The position numbers and the translations under genes were made by a program. From Kribbella sandramycini (GTDB taxonomy: Bacteria; Actinomycetota; Actinomycetes; Propionibacteriales; Kribbellaceae): DNA of 64,000 nt. This document shows, piece by piece, positions 42,792 through 50,623 of this stretch (position 1 is its first letter; the number at the start of each line of letters is the position of its first letter). The notes beneath the pieces were generated by a model that ran no database searches, had not been told where the DNA came from, and saw only the letters and a list, made by a program, of their open reading frames with translations. The stretch covers positions 62,001-126,000 of the forward strand of contig NZ_JABJRC010000003.1 in NCBI RefSeq assembly GCF_013131805.1. Direction: 5' to 3'.

Positions 42792-44605
42792 ACCGCCTGG
42801 GGCCCGCTCTGGTCGCTGGTGCGGTGCTGATTGGCACTCTGCTGGTTCCAGGTCGGGTCTCCGAGTCGAAACCGGGCCCTGCACCGCGGGCGGCGGTTCC
42901 GCAGCCACAGTCCGCGCCAACGGCCAAGGCGCTGGGAGCGACGTACGCCTGCCCGACGTACTCCGGGATCGAGCGGCCGAACCCATTGCGCGAGCTCTAC
43001 CGAGACAGGTTCACCTGGGGGACCAGTCCGGCGTACCAGGTCGGCAACGGGCGCGGAAACGTGAGCTGGCAGGACAACCCGACCGGAAACCCCAGCTGGT
43101 ACATGTGGCTGCATTCGCTGCGCTGGCTCGGGCAGGGCATCCGTGCGGCCGGTAGCGGGGACATGCGGGCGCTGCAGCGCGTGGACACGATCGCTCAGGA
43201 CTGGGTGCGCGATAACCCGTTTCCGTGGCGGGACGACGCCGGTGCGGCGGAGTCGACGATGCACCGAACGAATGTGCTCATCTGCCTGCGCCAAGCGGTG
43301 CTGTCCGGGAGGCGCGCCACGCAGCTGCCGGCGGCGTACAGGTGGATCGACAAGGCGCTGACGGACCATGCGCGTTTCCTGCAGCGGCACTGGAGTGGTG
43401 ACTGGAACCACGGGACCGATGAGAGCCTGGCGCTGTTCGGCGTCGGCTGCACGCTGGGCCGTGCGGAGCTGAAACAGCTGGCGGTCGATCGGCTCGCTGT
43501 CGGGCTTCGGACCGCGATCGACGTCCAGGGCTCGACGAATGAGCAGTCGACGTCGTACGCGCAGTACAACTACTCGCTGTGGGGGCGGGCGATCGCCGTC
43601 CTGGAGAGGTGTGGCGTCGACCCTGGTCCGGCGATCAGAACGCGACGGACGCAGATGGCGAGCTGGCTGGCGCTGGCGACAAACTCACTCGGCTACCTGC
43701 ACCAGCTCGGGGACTCCGAGGTCGTACGCACAACTCCGGTCGTCGGCACGCCGCTGGAGTACGCCGGAACGCTCGGGCAGCGTGGGAAGCGGCCTACGCA
43801 GCGCGTGGGGATCTTCGCCGCCGGATACGTGTTCGGTCGGACGGGATGGGGCGAACGACGTCCGTTCGACCAGGAGTCGACATACAGCATTCGGTTCGGG
43901 CCGCAGCGCCGGCTGCACGGACACGACGACCACATGTCAGTCACCTATACGTCGCTGGGGCGGGACATCCTGGTGGACGGCGGTCATCCGGGCTATGTGG
44001 CGAACGCCGTACGTACGTGGGCCAGCGGGCCGACTGCGCACAACGTGATGACTGTGTCGGGCACTGCGCTGCCGGGGCCGGCTACCAAGCTGGAGCGGTC
44101 TGTCGTGCGAGGCAACTCCGAGTATTACCGGCTCAGCGACACGCTCGGCGGCGTCCGCACGCGCGACGTTCTGGTGCTCAAGGACCCGGATCTGATGATC
44201 GTTCTCGACCGTGGCTCGTCGCGGGTCAGCCGGTCATGGGAGACGCTGTGGCACCTACCTGCCGACCAGCAGGTCACGCTGCTGGACCGCTACTCAGCAA
44301 CCGCCCAACGCCCCGGTGACAACCGCAAGACGGTTCTCCTGCAGATACCCGACCGGCAGCGGCGGACGCCGGCCGTAGTCGACTCCGCCTGGCATTACCG
44401 CACCATCAACCACCGCTCCACGGCTCCCGTCCTGAAGTTCAGCCGGTCCGGCCGCAGCGCCTCCATCCTGACGGCCATCATCCCCACCAAAGCCACCACT
44501 CCGGTCAGCTACACCCAATCCGCGACCGGTCTGACGCTCAAGGTCGGCCAGACCACCGTGCGGGTCGCTATCGGGCCAGATGGCACGCTCCGGCGCTTAC
44601 GCTGA
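42788..44605 (+). CDS. Secreted heparinase II/III-like protein (paralogue 2)
   Basis: 605 residues; N-terminal membrane/signal segment (ALVAGAVLIGTLLVPGRV) and low-complexity spacer to about 50. The rest aligns along its length with the 38866 protein: YMWLHSLRWLGQGI, MHRTNVLICLRQAVL, NHGTDESLALFGVGC, STNEQSTSYAQYNYSLWGRA, YSIRFGPQRRLHGHDDHMS, ILVDGGHPGYV, TLWHLPADQQ. Same predicted lyase-type fold. Translationally coupled to the SGNH hydrolase. Unlike paralogue 1, codon use is even with no C-rich 3' stretch until the last 200 bp. Confidence 0.85.
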   Translation: MNRLGPALVAGAVLIGTLLVPGRVSESKPGPAPRAAVPQPQSAPTAKALGATYACPTYSGIERPNPLRELYRDRFTWGTSPAYQVGNGRGNVSWQDNPTGNPSWYMWLHSLRWLGQGIRAAGSGDMRALQRVDTIAQDWVRDNPFPWRDDAGAAESTMHRTNVLICLRQAVLSGRRATQLPAAYRWIDKALTDHARFLQRHWSGDWNHGTDESLALFGVGCTLGRAELKQLAVDRLAVGLRTAIDVQGSTNEQSTSYAQYNYSLWGRAIAVLERCGVDPGPAIRTRRTQMASWLALATNSLGYLHQLGDSEVVRTTPVVGTPLEYAGTLGQRGKRPTQRVGIFAAGYVFGRTGWGERRPFDQESTYSIRFGPQRRLHGHDDHMSVTYTSLGRDILVDGGHPGYVANAVRTWASGPTAHNVMTVSGTALPGPATKLERSVVRGNSEYYRLSDTLGGVRTRDVLVLKDPDLMIVLDRGSSRVSRSWETLWHLPADQQVTLLDRYSATAQRPGDNRKTVLLQIPDRQRRTPAVVDSAWHYRTINHRSTAPVLKFSRSGRSASILTAIIPTKATTPVSYTQSATGLTLKVGQTTVRVAIGPDGTLRRLR

Positions 44606-44664
44606 CCAGATAGGCCAGGTCACGTTCGGCTTCGGCCCGTTCGCCTTCCAGGCAGTCAGAGCGG

Positions 44665-45231
44665 CTAGGCGGTCTGTAGCGCAGGCTTCCAGCCCGCCGG
44701 CGGGTCCTCACCGACGCGGCCGTCGACCGCCTCCCGAATCAGGTCGGCATGTCCGGTGTGACGCCCGTACTCCTCGATCAGATCGCACAGCAGCCGCCGC
44801 AGGCTCGCATGACGCCCGTCCGGCCAGCTGACATGCGCCAACTGGTCAAGCCCACCCTCCGCCAACGTAGCGGCCAGCCGAGCCCGCGAACGCTCCACAG
44901 CCCCGTCCCACAACGCATACAGCTCCTCCGGCGTATCCTCCGCCGCCGAAACGAACTCCCACTCGTTGTCGTCCCGCCACCCGTTCCCGCTCCACGGCTC
45001 CCCGATCGGCAAGCCCCTCAACTTCACGGTGAACATGTAGTCCTCGTTGGCCGCCAGATGCTTCAGCAACCCACCCAACGTCATCCGCGAACCCCCAACC
45101 CGCACCGCCAGCCCCTCCACCCCCAACCCGTCCGCCTTCCACCGGAACGTAGCCCGCAACCGCTCCAACGCCCCCACCAACTGCTCAACCTCACTACCCG
45201 CCACCGGCGGCTCCCAAGCACTCTCACTCAT
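44665..45231 (-). CDS. DinB/DUF664-family protein
   Basis: 188 residues from ATG 45231. DinB superfamily, DUF664 type: FRWKADGLG, LGGLLKHLAANEDYMF, and the metal-type IEEYGRHTGHADLIREAVDG with histidines at the C-terminus. Often annotated as mycothiol-dependent-isomerase-like; substrate unknown. The reading frame is open upstream of the ATG into the degenerate nucleotidyltransferase gene, so a fusion is possible if translation starts further up. Confidence 0.82.
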   Translation of the reverse strand: MSESAWEPPVAGSEVEQLVGALERLRATFRWKADGLGVEGLAVRVGGSRMTLGGLLKHLAANEDYMFTVKLRGLPIGEPWSGNGWRDDNEWEFVSAAEDTPEELYALWDGAVERSRARLAATLAEGGLDQLAHVSWPDGRHASLRRLLCDLIEEYGRHTGHADLIREAVDGRVGEDPPAGWKPALQTA

Positions 45232-45610
45232 CCCCCGACCGTAACCCCCATTCCGGACACTCCCCTTCCGGAACAGCCAGTAGCCGTAAGCGCGTCCTCC
45301 GACGGCCGCAGCCTGCTCCTTGATCGCAAGCACCCGCTCGCGCGCCTCTGCGGTCAGCGCGTCCCTCACCGCCGCAGGCAGCGCTGCACCGCTCGTCGGC
45401 CAGCGCACCGACTACGGCAAACCCGTCCGCGACCTGTGGAGCTGGCGCGTAGATCTCCAGGTCGATGTCGGGGGCAACCACCACACCGATCGCCACGGAG
45501 CCGACGACGACCGGTACGCCGTACTGGCGCCAGCGGGCGAGCAGGTCGAGTTCTTGGAGGATGTGGTGTGCGAGCTGGAGGCGGGTGTCGGCTCGGGCTT
45601 GGGCGGTCAT
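45232..45610 (-). pseudogene. Nucleotidyltransferase-like gene with internal deletion and frameshift
   Basis: From ATG 45610 the frame reads LAHHILQELDLLARWRQYG, PVVVGSVAIGVVVAPDIDLEIY and ADGFAVVGAL, the N-terminal part of a nucleotidyltransferase-fold protein (GSxx...DID acidic pair). Homology then continues in the adjacent frame (RDALTAEARERVLAIKEQAA, RAYGYWLFRKG) which is the C-terminal part. About 40-50 residues expected between them are absent. The second frame runs without a stop into the DinB gene. The start overlaps the TetR stop (ATGA). Confidence 0.7.
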
Positions 45611-46434
45611 TTGTTGGTGTAGGTGGCTAGGCCGTCGAGGACTCGGGCGAGGCCGAAGTCGAACCAGGTGTCGAGGTTGGTGGGTTGGGTGGCGGCGGAT
45701 TGGGCGAGGGTGGTTAGCCAGGGGTAGCGGCCGGAGTCGACGGCGCCTGCGAGTTTGGCCAAGTGGGTGGACCACCACTGGGGGTTGGTGACGCCGGTGT
45801 CGCGCGTTGCGTCGGCCTCAGCGGCAGTCAGCATCGCCATGCCCTGAACGTACCCGCTGACGGTCAAATAGGCAGCCAGCGCGGACTGATGGTCGAGAGC
45901 ATCCAGTGCGGCAAAGTAGCGGTCAACAGCAGCCAGTACGCCGACGCCCAGCGGCGGCCGGGTTGTCGCGAGCGCGCGCAGGGCCCACGGGTGCCGGCGG
46001 TACAGCGACCACTCCTGTCGGGCCTCGTGCTCGACCAGCGCCCGCCAACCACCCCCAGTCGGCGGCGCCGGTCGCGGAGCCGCGAGTACGGCGTCCACCA
46101 TCGCAGTGACGAGCTCATCGCGCCCAGAAACGTGCCTGTACAGGGAGCGTGCGCTCACCCCGGTACGCCGAGCCAGCAGCCCGATCGTCACCGCATCCAG
46201 CCCCTCTGCGTCGGCGAGCGCCACAGCCGCCCGTACGACGTCCGCTCGGCTGCTCAACCGCCGTACAGGTCCAACCTGCGCTCGCACCGGCCGCACACCA
46301 TCACGCCGCGCGCGATACGCCTTCCCCTGACACGAACGACCGCAGTACCGCCGCGGCCGCCCAGACGTCGCCACCTCGATCGACGCACCGCACTGCGCGC
46401 ACTGCACGTCGCCGTCCCCTTTCGTCACATGCAC
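45607..46434 (-). CDS. TetR-family regulator with N-terminal zinc-ribbon
   Basis: About 275 residues from GTG 46434 (GTG 46428 also possible). Residues about 8-35 carry a zinc-ribbon-like CAQCGASIEVATSGRPRRYC followed by GRSC, as in actinobacterial proteins that recognise DNA ends or partner proteins. Residues about 55-105 are the TetR helix-turn-helix (ALADAEGLDAVTIGLLARRTG, SARSLYRHVSGRDELV), the rest is a TetR_C-type ligand domain. No Shine-Dalgarno; only 4 bp separate its start from the divergent acetyltransferase start, so both mRNAs are probably leaderless. Coupled to the degenerate nucleotidyltransferase gene. Confidence 0.8.
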   Translation of the reverse strand: MHVTKGDGDVQCAQCGASIEVATSGRPRRYCGRSCQGKAYRARRDGVRPVRAQVGPVRRLSSRADVVRAAVALADAEGLDAVTIGLLARRTGVSARSLYRHVSGRDELVTAMVDAVLAAPRPAPPTGGGWRALVEHEARQEWSLYRRHPWALRALATTRPPLGVGVLAAVDRYFAALDALDHQSALAAYLTVSGYVQGMAMLTAAEADATRDTGVTNPQWWSTHLAKLAGAVDSGRYPWLTTLAQSAATQPTNLDTWFDFGLARVLDGLATYTNK

Positions 46435-46438
46435 CTGC

Positions 46439-46861
46439 GTGACGGAACACCTCCGCCTCGGCGCCGAGGCCCAGCTGGTCCACACCCTCGCCAACGACGA
46501 GATCCTCATCGCTGAAGGCACAGACGGCATCCAAGCCATCTCCACCTGGTCCCTGACCAACGACGCCGACCCATCACCCACAACACCCCAAATAGCAGCC
46601 CTACAAGCCGCCCTGGCCAAGCACCGCCCCACCACACCCCACCTCTACCTGGCAGCCATGGCCGTCCTCCCCCAGCACCGCAACCAGGGCCTGGGCACCG
46701 CCCTCCTCCGCCACCGCCTAGCCACCACGTCCCTACCCACCTACCTAGAAGCCAGCACCCCTCAAGCCGCCGCCCTCTACGCCCGCCACGACTTCCACCC
46801 TCTCCCCCAAATCGCCCTCCCCCAAGGACCCACCCTCCACCCGATGCTCCGCCCAGCCTGA
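46439..46861 (+). CDS. GNAT-family acetyltransferase
   Basis: 140 residues from GTG 46439. Acetyl-CoA binding motif A is MAVLPQHRNQGLGTALLRHRL near residue 75-95, with the later LEASTPQAAALYARHDFHP typical of GNAT motif B. N-terminal part is short for the family. Substrate unknown. The coding strand is exceptionally C-rich and G-poor from about 46,540 to the end. Confidence 0.8.
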   Translation: MTEHLRLGAEAQLVHTLANDEILIAEGTDGIQAISTWSLTNDADPSPTTPQIAALQAALAKHRPTTPHLYLAAMAVLPQHRNQGLGTALLRHRLATTSLPTYLEASTPQAAALYARHDFHPLPQIALPQGPTLHPMLRPA

Positions 46862-46864
46862 CCC

Positions 46865-47488
46865 CTACCGACTTCGGAGCCGCTCCACCAGGGCCGCCGC
46901 ACGAGCGCCCGGCAGCCGCTCCAAGAGCGCTAGCGCCGCGCCCACCTCAACCGACCCCAGCACATCGAATGCTGCACCCTCCAGTGCATCGAGCACCGGC
47001 CCGCGCCACTCGCTCTGCTCACAGAGCCGCTCGAGCAACGGCGCCTTGAGCTCCCACGGCACCGGACCGGAGACGCTGAGCACTCTCCGCAGACGCAACC
47101 GCGGAGCTCCCTCGACAACCTGCCGCCAAGCGTCCCGAACCTCTGGCCCTTCGAACGGGCCGCACCAGAGCCAGTACGCCATCGGCGCGGCGAGCCGGTC
47201 GTCCGGATCATCCAGCAGCGATCGGACCGCCGTCCAGAACGCCACATCGTGCGGCTCGAAGCCGACGTACATCAGCACGGCGTAACACGGCATCGCTCGG
47301 TACAGGGCGAATCCGAGCGCCGGGTCGCCGTCGAGCACGTCCGACACCTCGTGCGGAACCTGTGACTCGTCGTCGGGCCACGGTGTCCCGCCCGACCGCC
47401 CTGCCCGTGCCGCGGTGGCCCACGCCGTCGCACACGTCCGCTCGAACAGTTCCCGGCCAACCAGCTCGGCGACCTCGTCAACCGTCAC
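46865..47488 (-). CDS. Conserved hypothetical protein, helical
   Basis: 207 residues from GTG 47488. Rich in Ala, Leu, Arg and Glu with regular amphipathic helices; the C-terminal half (LKAPLLERLCEQSEWRGPVLDAL, VEVGAALALLERLPG) has a HEAT-like feel. No catalytic motif recognised and no family assigned. It overlaps the end of the acetyltransferase gene at 47478 by 11 bp and follows it on the same strand, so the two are probably cotranscribed. Confidence 0.55.
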   Translation of the reverse strand: MTVDEVAELVGRELFERTCATAWATAARAGRSGGTPWPDDESQVPHEVSDVLDGDPALGFALYRAMPCYAVLMYVGFEPHDVAFWTAVRSLLDDPDDRLAAPMAYWLWCGPFEGPEVRDAWRQVVEGAPRLRLRRVLSVSGPVPWELKAPLLERLCEQSEWRGPVLDALEGAAFDVLGSVEVGAALALLERLPGARAAALVERLRSR

Positions 47489-47990
47489 TCGGACGCCGAT
47501 CTGAGGTCAGCTGCTTGCGCATCTGGGCGCACCTGGTTTCGTAGCGGGCGATCGAGCCGTCGGGGTTCTGTTGGTCCCAGGCTTCGAGGCGCTCTTCGTA
47601 CGCGACGTAGCCCAGCCGCTCGTAGAGAGCACGGGCTCGGGGGTTGCTGAGCTCGACGCCCAGCTCGGCCCGGCTGAGGCCCCGGGCCGCGATGCGCTGC
47701 TCGGCGGCGCCGATGAGCGCAGTACCGATTCCACAGGACTGCAGCGCCGGGTGCACTGCCAGCTGCCACAGCGAACCCGCGCCTGGGTGCGGCACGTAGT
47801 CGATGCCACCGATGGCCACGGGCAGGTCGGCCTTCGTGCAGACGGCGAGGTAGTCGACCTCCCCGCGCCGTGCTCGGTCGAGCTCCTTGGCCACCTGCGT
47901 CAGGTGCAGCTCGCTGCCCGCAAAGCCGCACGCGACCAGATCGGCGTCCGTCAGGTCCCGCACCGTCAGTTCGAGCACAACCGCCGTCAC
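47478..47990 (-). CDS. GNAT-family acetyltransferase
   Basis: About 170 residues from GTG 47990, which has GGAGG eight bases upstream; a longer frame to 48149 overlaps the divergent gene. Motif A is LWQLAVHPALQSCGIGTALI, then LGVELSNPRARALYERLGYV, the GNAT signature for a small-molecule or peptide N-acetyltransferase. Cotranscribed with the helical hypothetical gene downstream. Substrate unknown. Confidence 0.83.
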   Translation of the reverse strand: MTAVVLELTVRDLTDADLVACGFAGSELHLTQVAKELDRARRGEVDYLAVCTKADLPVAIGGIDYVPHPGAGSLWQLAVHPALQSCGIGTALIGAAEQRIAARGLSRAELGVELSNPRARALYERLGYVAYEERLEAWDQQNPDGSIARYETRCAQMRKQLTSDRRPSDG

Positions 47991-48081
47991 ACTCACCACC
48001 TCCCCCAGCAGCCTCGCGCGCCCGCACCGCCCTGCCAACCGAGTTTCCGGGGCTGGCCCTGTCGGCTGAGATATTCGCAAC

Positions 48082-49023
48082 GTGCGGAAGGGACTCGTGG
48101 TGTTGGCGGTCGTCGGCCTGGTGCTGGCCGGCGTGGCGGTCGCTGTCACGCGGGACCAGCCCTACTACTACCCGGGCGGCTCCGACGTCGTCAGGCTGTC
48201 GGCGGACTACGCCCTGAAGGCAGACGGCACCCTCGAGGTCACCGAGACCATCGACTACAACTACGGGCACCTCGGCGACCCCCTCGCCAGGGTGATCCAG
48301 GTCCGCCGACCGGCTACCGACGAGCTGTACCGCAGTGTGGACACACGCGGAACGGACCGGGTCTGGAAGGTCTTCGACGTCACCGCCACCGACGCGAAGG
48401 GCGCCATGGTTCCGGTCGACGTGCGGGAGATGGACCCGTGGCTGCCACCGCTCACCGACACCGGCATCGACGGCTGGAACAGTCGGCTGGCCGACCTCCA
48501 TATCAAGGTCGGCGAGCAACTGCCCTACGTCAAGACGGCCCCCACCGACACCGAACCCGTGGTCCGCATGGCGACGTTCGTCGTGCGCTACAAGGTCCGC
48601 GGCGCGCTGGAACGGACGAGCAGCGGGTACGAGCTGAACTGGCCGGACCGGCGGCGTTCGGAGGATGGTGAGCGAATGGCATACCTCGATACACCAACGA
48701 CGACAATCCGGCTGAAGACTCCCAACGCCCCGATCAACCCGTCCTGCGCCGGCCACCGAAACGGCAACGACGGCAAGCGAACCACCTCGGCCTGTACGAC
48801 CGCGCCAAGCACCTCCCACGAAACCGTCTTCACCACCACCCAGCCCAAAGCCACCATGACCGTCACCGCCGGCCTACCCGGCGATGGCTTCGCCGCCGGC
48901 GCCGCAATGTACGACGACTCGCCAACACCCGCCTCCACCTGGCTCCGCCGCCTCCTCATCGCAGCAGCCCTAGTGGCGACCCTGACCATCACCCTCATCT
49001 GGCGCCGCCGCCAAACCGCCTGA
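48082..49023 (+). CDS. Predicted membrane protein, DUF2207-like ectodomain
   Basis: 313 residues from GTG 48082. N-terminal signal/anchor helix (GLVVLAVVGLVLAGVAVAVT), then a beta-rich extracellular domain beginning VVRLSADYALKADGTLEVTETIDYNY, which resembles the start of DUF2207 membrane proteins; a C-terminal helix at about 290-308 (LLIAAALVATLTITLIW) ends in RRRQTA. Both termini would be cytoplasmic. Function unknown. The family link is tentative. Confidence 0.55.
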   Translation: MRKGLVVLAVVGLVLAGVAVAVTRDQPYYYPGGSDVVRLSADYALKADGTLEVTETIDYNYGHLGDPLARVIQVRRPATDELYRSVDTRGTDRVWKVFDVTATDAKGAMVPVDVREMDPWLPPLTDTGIDGWNSRLADLHIKVGEQLPYVKTAPTDTEPVVRMATFVVRYKVRGALERTSSGYELNWPDRRRSEDGERMAYLDTPTTTIRLKTPNAPINPSCAGHRNGNDGKRTTSACTTAPSTSHETVFTTTQPKATMTVTAGLPGDGFAAGAAMYDDSPTPASTWLRRLLIAAALVATLTITLIWRRRQTA

Positions 49024-49114
49024 ACTCCCACAGCCTGCTCGCGAAATCCATTGGCGCCCGGCTTGTTCGGCTGATGAACTTCCGCGGACCTACTACTCAA
49101 CGGAGGTCGTGGTT

Positions 49115-49870
49115 GTGACAGGTTATGACGTGCTTGCCGAGGTGTACGAGTGGCTCATCTCGGACGGAAAGCTGCCGCCGGCCGAGTTCGCTGCGTCGTT
49201 CGACGACGTCCTCCGTCTGCTGCCACCGAAAGCTCGCATCCTCGACTGTTCATGCGGAACCGGACAGCTGGCCGTCGGCCTCGCCGGCCGCGGCATACAG
49301 GTCGTCGCAACCGACGCCAGCGAAGCGATGGTCCGCCGCACTGCGGCGTTGTCCGAGGAACACGGCACCTCCGTCCAGACCCTCCAGGCGACCTGGGAAG
49401 AGCTGCCCGACCACTTCCAGGACAACACCTTCGACATGGTGTTCTGCGTCGGCAACTCCCTTCACCACGCCGCCGGCGCAACCGGCCGAACCGCAGCCCT
49501 GAAGTCCATGTCCCGCCTTCTGCGCCCCGGCGGCCGCCTCGTCCTGACCTCCCGCACCTGGGAACTCGTCAGATCCAGAGGCTCCCGACTCGACATCAGC
49601 AACCACCTCGTCCGCCGAAACAACCGCGACGCCGTCATCATCTACCGCTGGGACATCGCCCCCAACTGGGACGACGAACACCACATCGAAATCGCAATCG
49701 CCCAAGTAGACCCGACCGGACCAGTCCTCGTCCGCTCCGAGCTCCTGTCCTGCTGGCCCTACCAGCACAAGCAACTAGAAGCCGACCTACACCAGTCCGG
49801 CCTCCACACATCCCTGACCACCTTCGACCCCAACGCCGAGAACTACCTCGTAGTCGCCACCAAGCTCTAG
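49115..49870 (+). CDS. Class I SAM-dependent methyltransferase
   Basis: 251 residues from GTG 49115, eight bases after GGAGG; GTG 49109 is too close to that site. Methyltransferase motif I is ILDCSCGTGQLAVGLAGRG near residue 45, followed by VVATDASEAMV, the motif IV region TFDMVFCVGNSLHHA, and LRPGGRLVLTSRTWE. Glycine N-methyltransferase-like layout; substrate unknown. The 3' half is C-rich and G-poor on the coding strand. Confidence 0.87.
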   Translation: MTGYDVLAEVYEWLISDGKLPPAEFAASFDDVLRLLPPKARILDCSCGTGQLAVGLAGRGIQVVATDASEAMVRRTAALSEEHGTSVQTLQATWEELPDHFQDNTFDMVFCVGNSLHHAAGATGRTAALKSMSRLLRPGGRLVLTSRTWELVRSRGSRLDISNHLVRRNNRDAVIIYRWDIAPNWDDEHHIEIAIAQVDPTGPVLVRSELLSCWPYQHKQLEADLHQSGLHTSLTTFDPNAENYLVVATKL

Positions 49871-49958
49871 GCAGGATCTGCGGACGAACGGCCCCGCCGA
49901 CGACCCGCCCCATGCCACGAACCGCGCCACGAGCTTCGCGGAGAACCCCGAAACGACG

Positions 49959-49997
49959 GAACCCCCAGGGCCAGAAGTGCCTCTGACCTGGGGGTTC
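49959..49997 (-). terminator. Terminator of tRNA-Thr / methyltransferase region
   Basis: GAACCCCCAGG (49959-49969) and CCTGGGGGTTC (49987-49997) form a perfect 11-bp stem. It begins 7 bp beyond the 3' end of tRNA-Thr on the minus strand and also lies 88 bp after the methyltransferase stop, so it can serve both. Confidence 0.7.
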
Positions 49998-50003
49998 TTG
50001 TGG

Positions 50004-50076
50004 AGCCGCCTGTCGGAATCGAACCGACGACCTTCTCATTACGAGTGAGACGCTCTGCCGACTGAGCTAAGGCGGC
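50004..50076 (-). tRNA. tRNA-Thr (anticodon CGT)
   Basis: A normal 73-nt cloverleaf on the minus strand: acceptor GCCGCCT/AGGCGGC, D-stem GCTC/GAGC, anticodon stem TCTCA/TGAGA with loop CTCGTAA, variable AGGTC, T-arm GTCGG-TTCGATT-CCGAC. CCA not encoded. In form it is an ordinary chromosomal tRNA, unlike the divergent tRNAs that start 425 bp away on the other strand. Confidence 0.95.
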
Positions 50077-50128
50077 GGGTGCCGGGGAAGAGTGTAGCGG
50101 GCGGGTGGGGGTGAGATCTAATCGGATG

Positions 50129-50175
50129 TGGGGACGGGGGTGGCGGGGGTGGGGTGGCGGGGTGGAAATGTGGGG
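50129..50175 (+). other. G-run tract, G-quadruplex-prone
   Basis: The plus strand has at least five runs of four or five G within about 45 bases, separated by short loops, then GTGGAAATGTGGGGG. It lies between tRNA-Thr and the promoter-like sequence of the tRNA array. A quadruplex is possible but untested. Confidence 0.4.
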
Positions 50176-50198
50176 GAAGAAATGATTTGGGAAATGCG

Positions 50199-50228
50199 TT
50201 GACTTGGGCGGGTCAGTTGGGTGAAACT
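50199..50228 (+). promoter_or_regulatory. Promoter-like sequence before the tRNA array
   Basis: TTGACT (50199-50204) followed after 17-18 bases by TGAAACT fits a housekeeping -35 and a weak -10 box. The AT content rises here after a G-rich tract. It would drive the small ORF at 50262 and the tRNA array. Confidence 0.45.
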
Positions 50229-50261
50229 ATTGCCCGCAAGGTTCTGAGACGAGGAGAGATC

Positions 50262-50405
50262 ATGCGCGGCAGGATCAACGAGACGAAGGCATGGCGGCAA
50301 AGCCCCATGACTTTGTCGGCGTGCCTGCGAACCGGGCGCCTGGATGAGGTTCAGTACCCGTTTCACGCCGAGCTCTTTGTGTGCCCAGGCGGGCCACCTG
50401 GCTGA
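50262..50405 (+). CDS. 47-codon ORF heading the tRNA array
   Basis: ATG 50262 has GAGGAGAG at ideal spacing, the best ribosome site in this region. The product starts MRGRINETKAWRQSPMTLSA and ends PGGPPG; basic N-terminus, no recognised domain. Its stop (TGA at 50403-50405) lies in the left arm of a hairpin. It may be a leader peptide or a small functional protein of the tRNA/RtcB cassette. Coding status rests only on the start signal and position. Confidence 0.45.
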   Translation: MRGRINETKAWRQSPMTLSACLRTGRLDEVQYPFHAELFVCPGGPPG

Positions 50406-50468
50406 TCTCCAGCGGGAGATCGTCCCAGCAGCCGTCTGAGCCGGAGGTCCGGTGCAGGCGGCTCTTTT
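50404..50468 (+). terminator. Paired hairpins with T-run after the small ORF
   Basis: GATCTCC (50404-50410) pairs with GGAGATC (50415-50421). A second stem GAGCCG (50438-50443) with CGGCTC (50459-50464) is followed by TTTTG, a rho-independent-like shape. If it terminates only partly, it could set the expression of the array; another stem, CCGGCCA/TGGCCGG (50475-50495), precedes the first tRNA-like gene. Confidence 0.5.
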
Positions 50469-50500
50469 GTTTGCCCGGCCACTGGAGTTGGCCGGTCGTC

Positions 50501-50569
50501 GTCGGTGCGCAATGGTTGCGGACCGGATTCCAAACCCGCGTCAAGAGGGTTCGATTCCCTCCACCGATG
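50501..50569 (+). tRNA. Divergent tRNA-Trp-like gene (anticodon CCA)
   Basis: Acceptor GTCGGTG/CACCGAT pairs in all seven positions (one G-T). T-arm GAGGG-TTCGATT-CCCTC is canonical. Counting back from it gives loop TTCCAAA and anticodon CCA with U33 and A37 in correct register. The anticodon stem CCGGA/CCCGC has only three good pairs, and the D-arm is shrunk (GCAA-TGG-TTGC, 15 nt for positions 8-26 instead of 18-19). It is either a relaxed functional tRNA or a tRNA-derived RNA. Followed by GCA rather than CCA. Confidence 0.65.
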
Positions 50570-50623
50570 CAATTCGGGCATTTACGGATGCCAATTCGAA
50601 GAATGACAACTGCATGTATTTTT

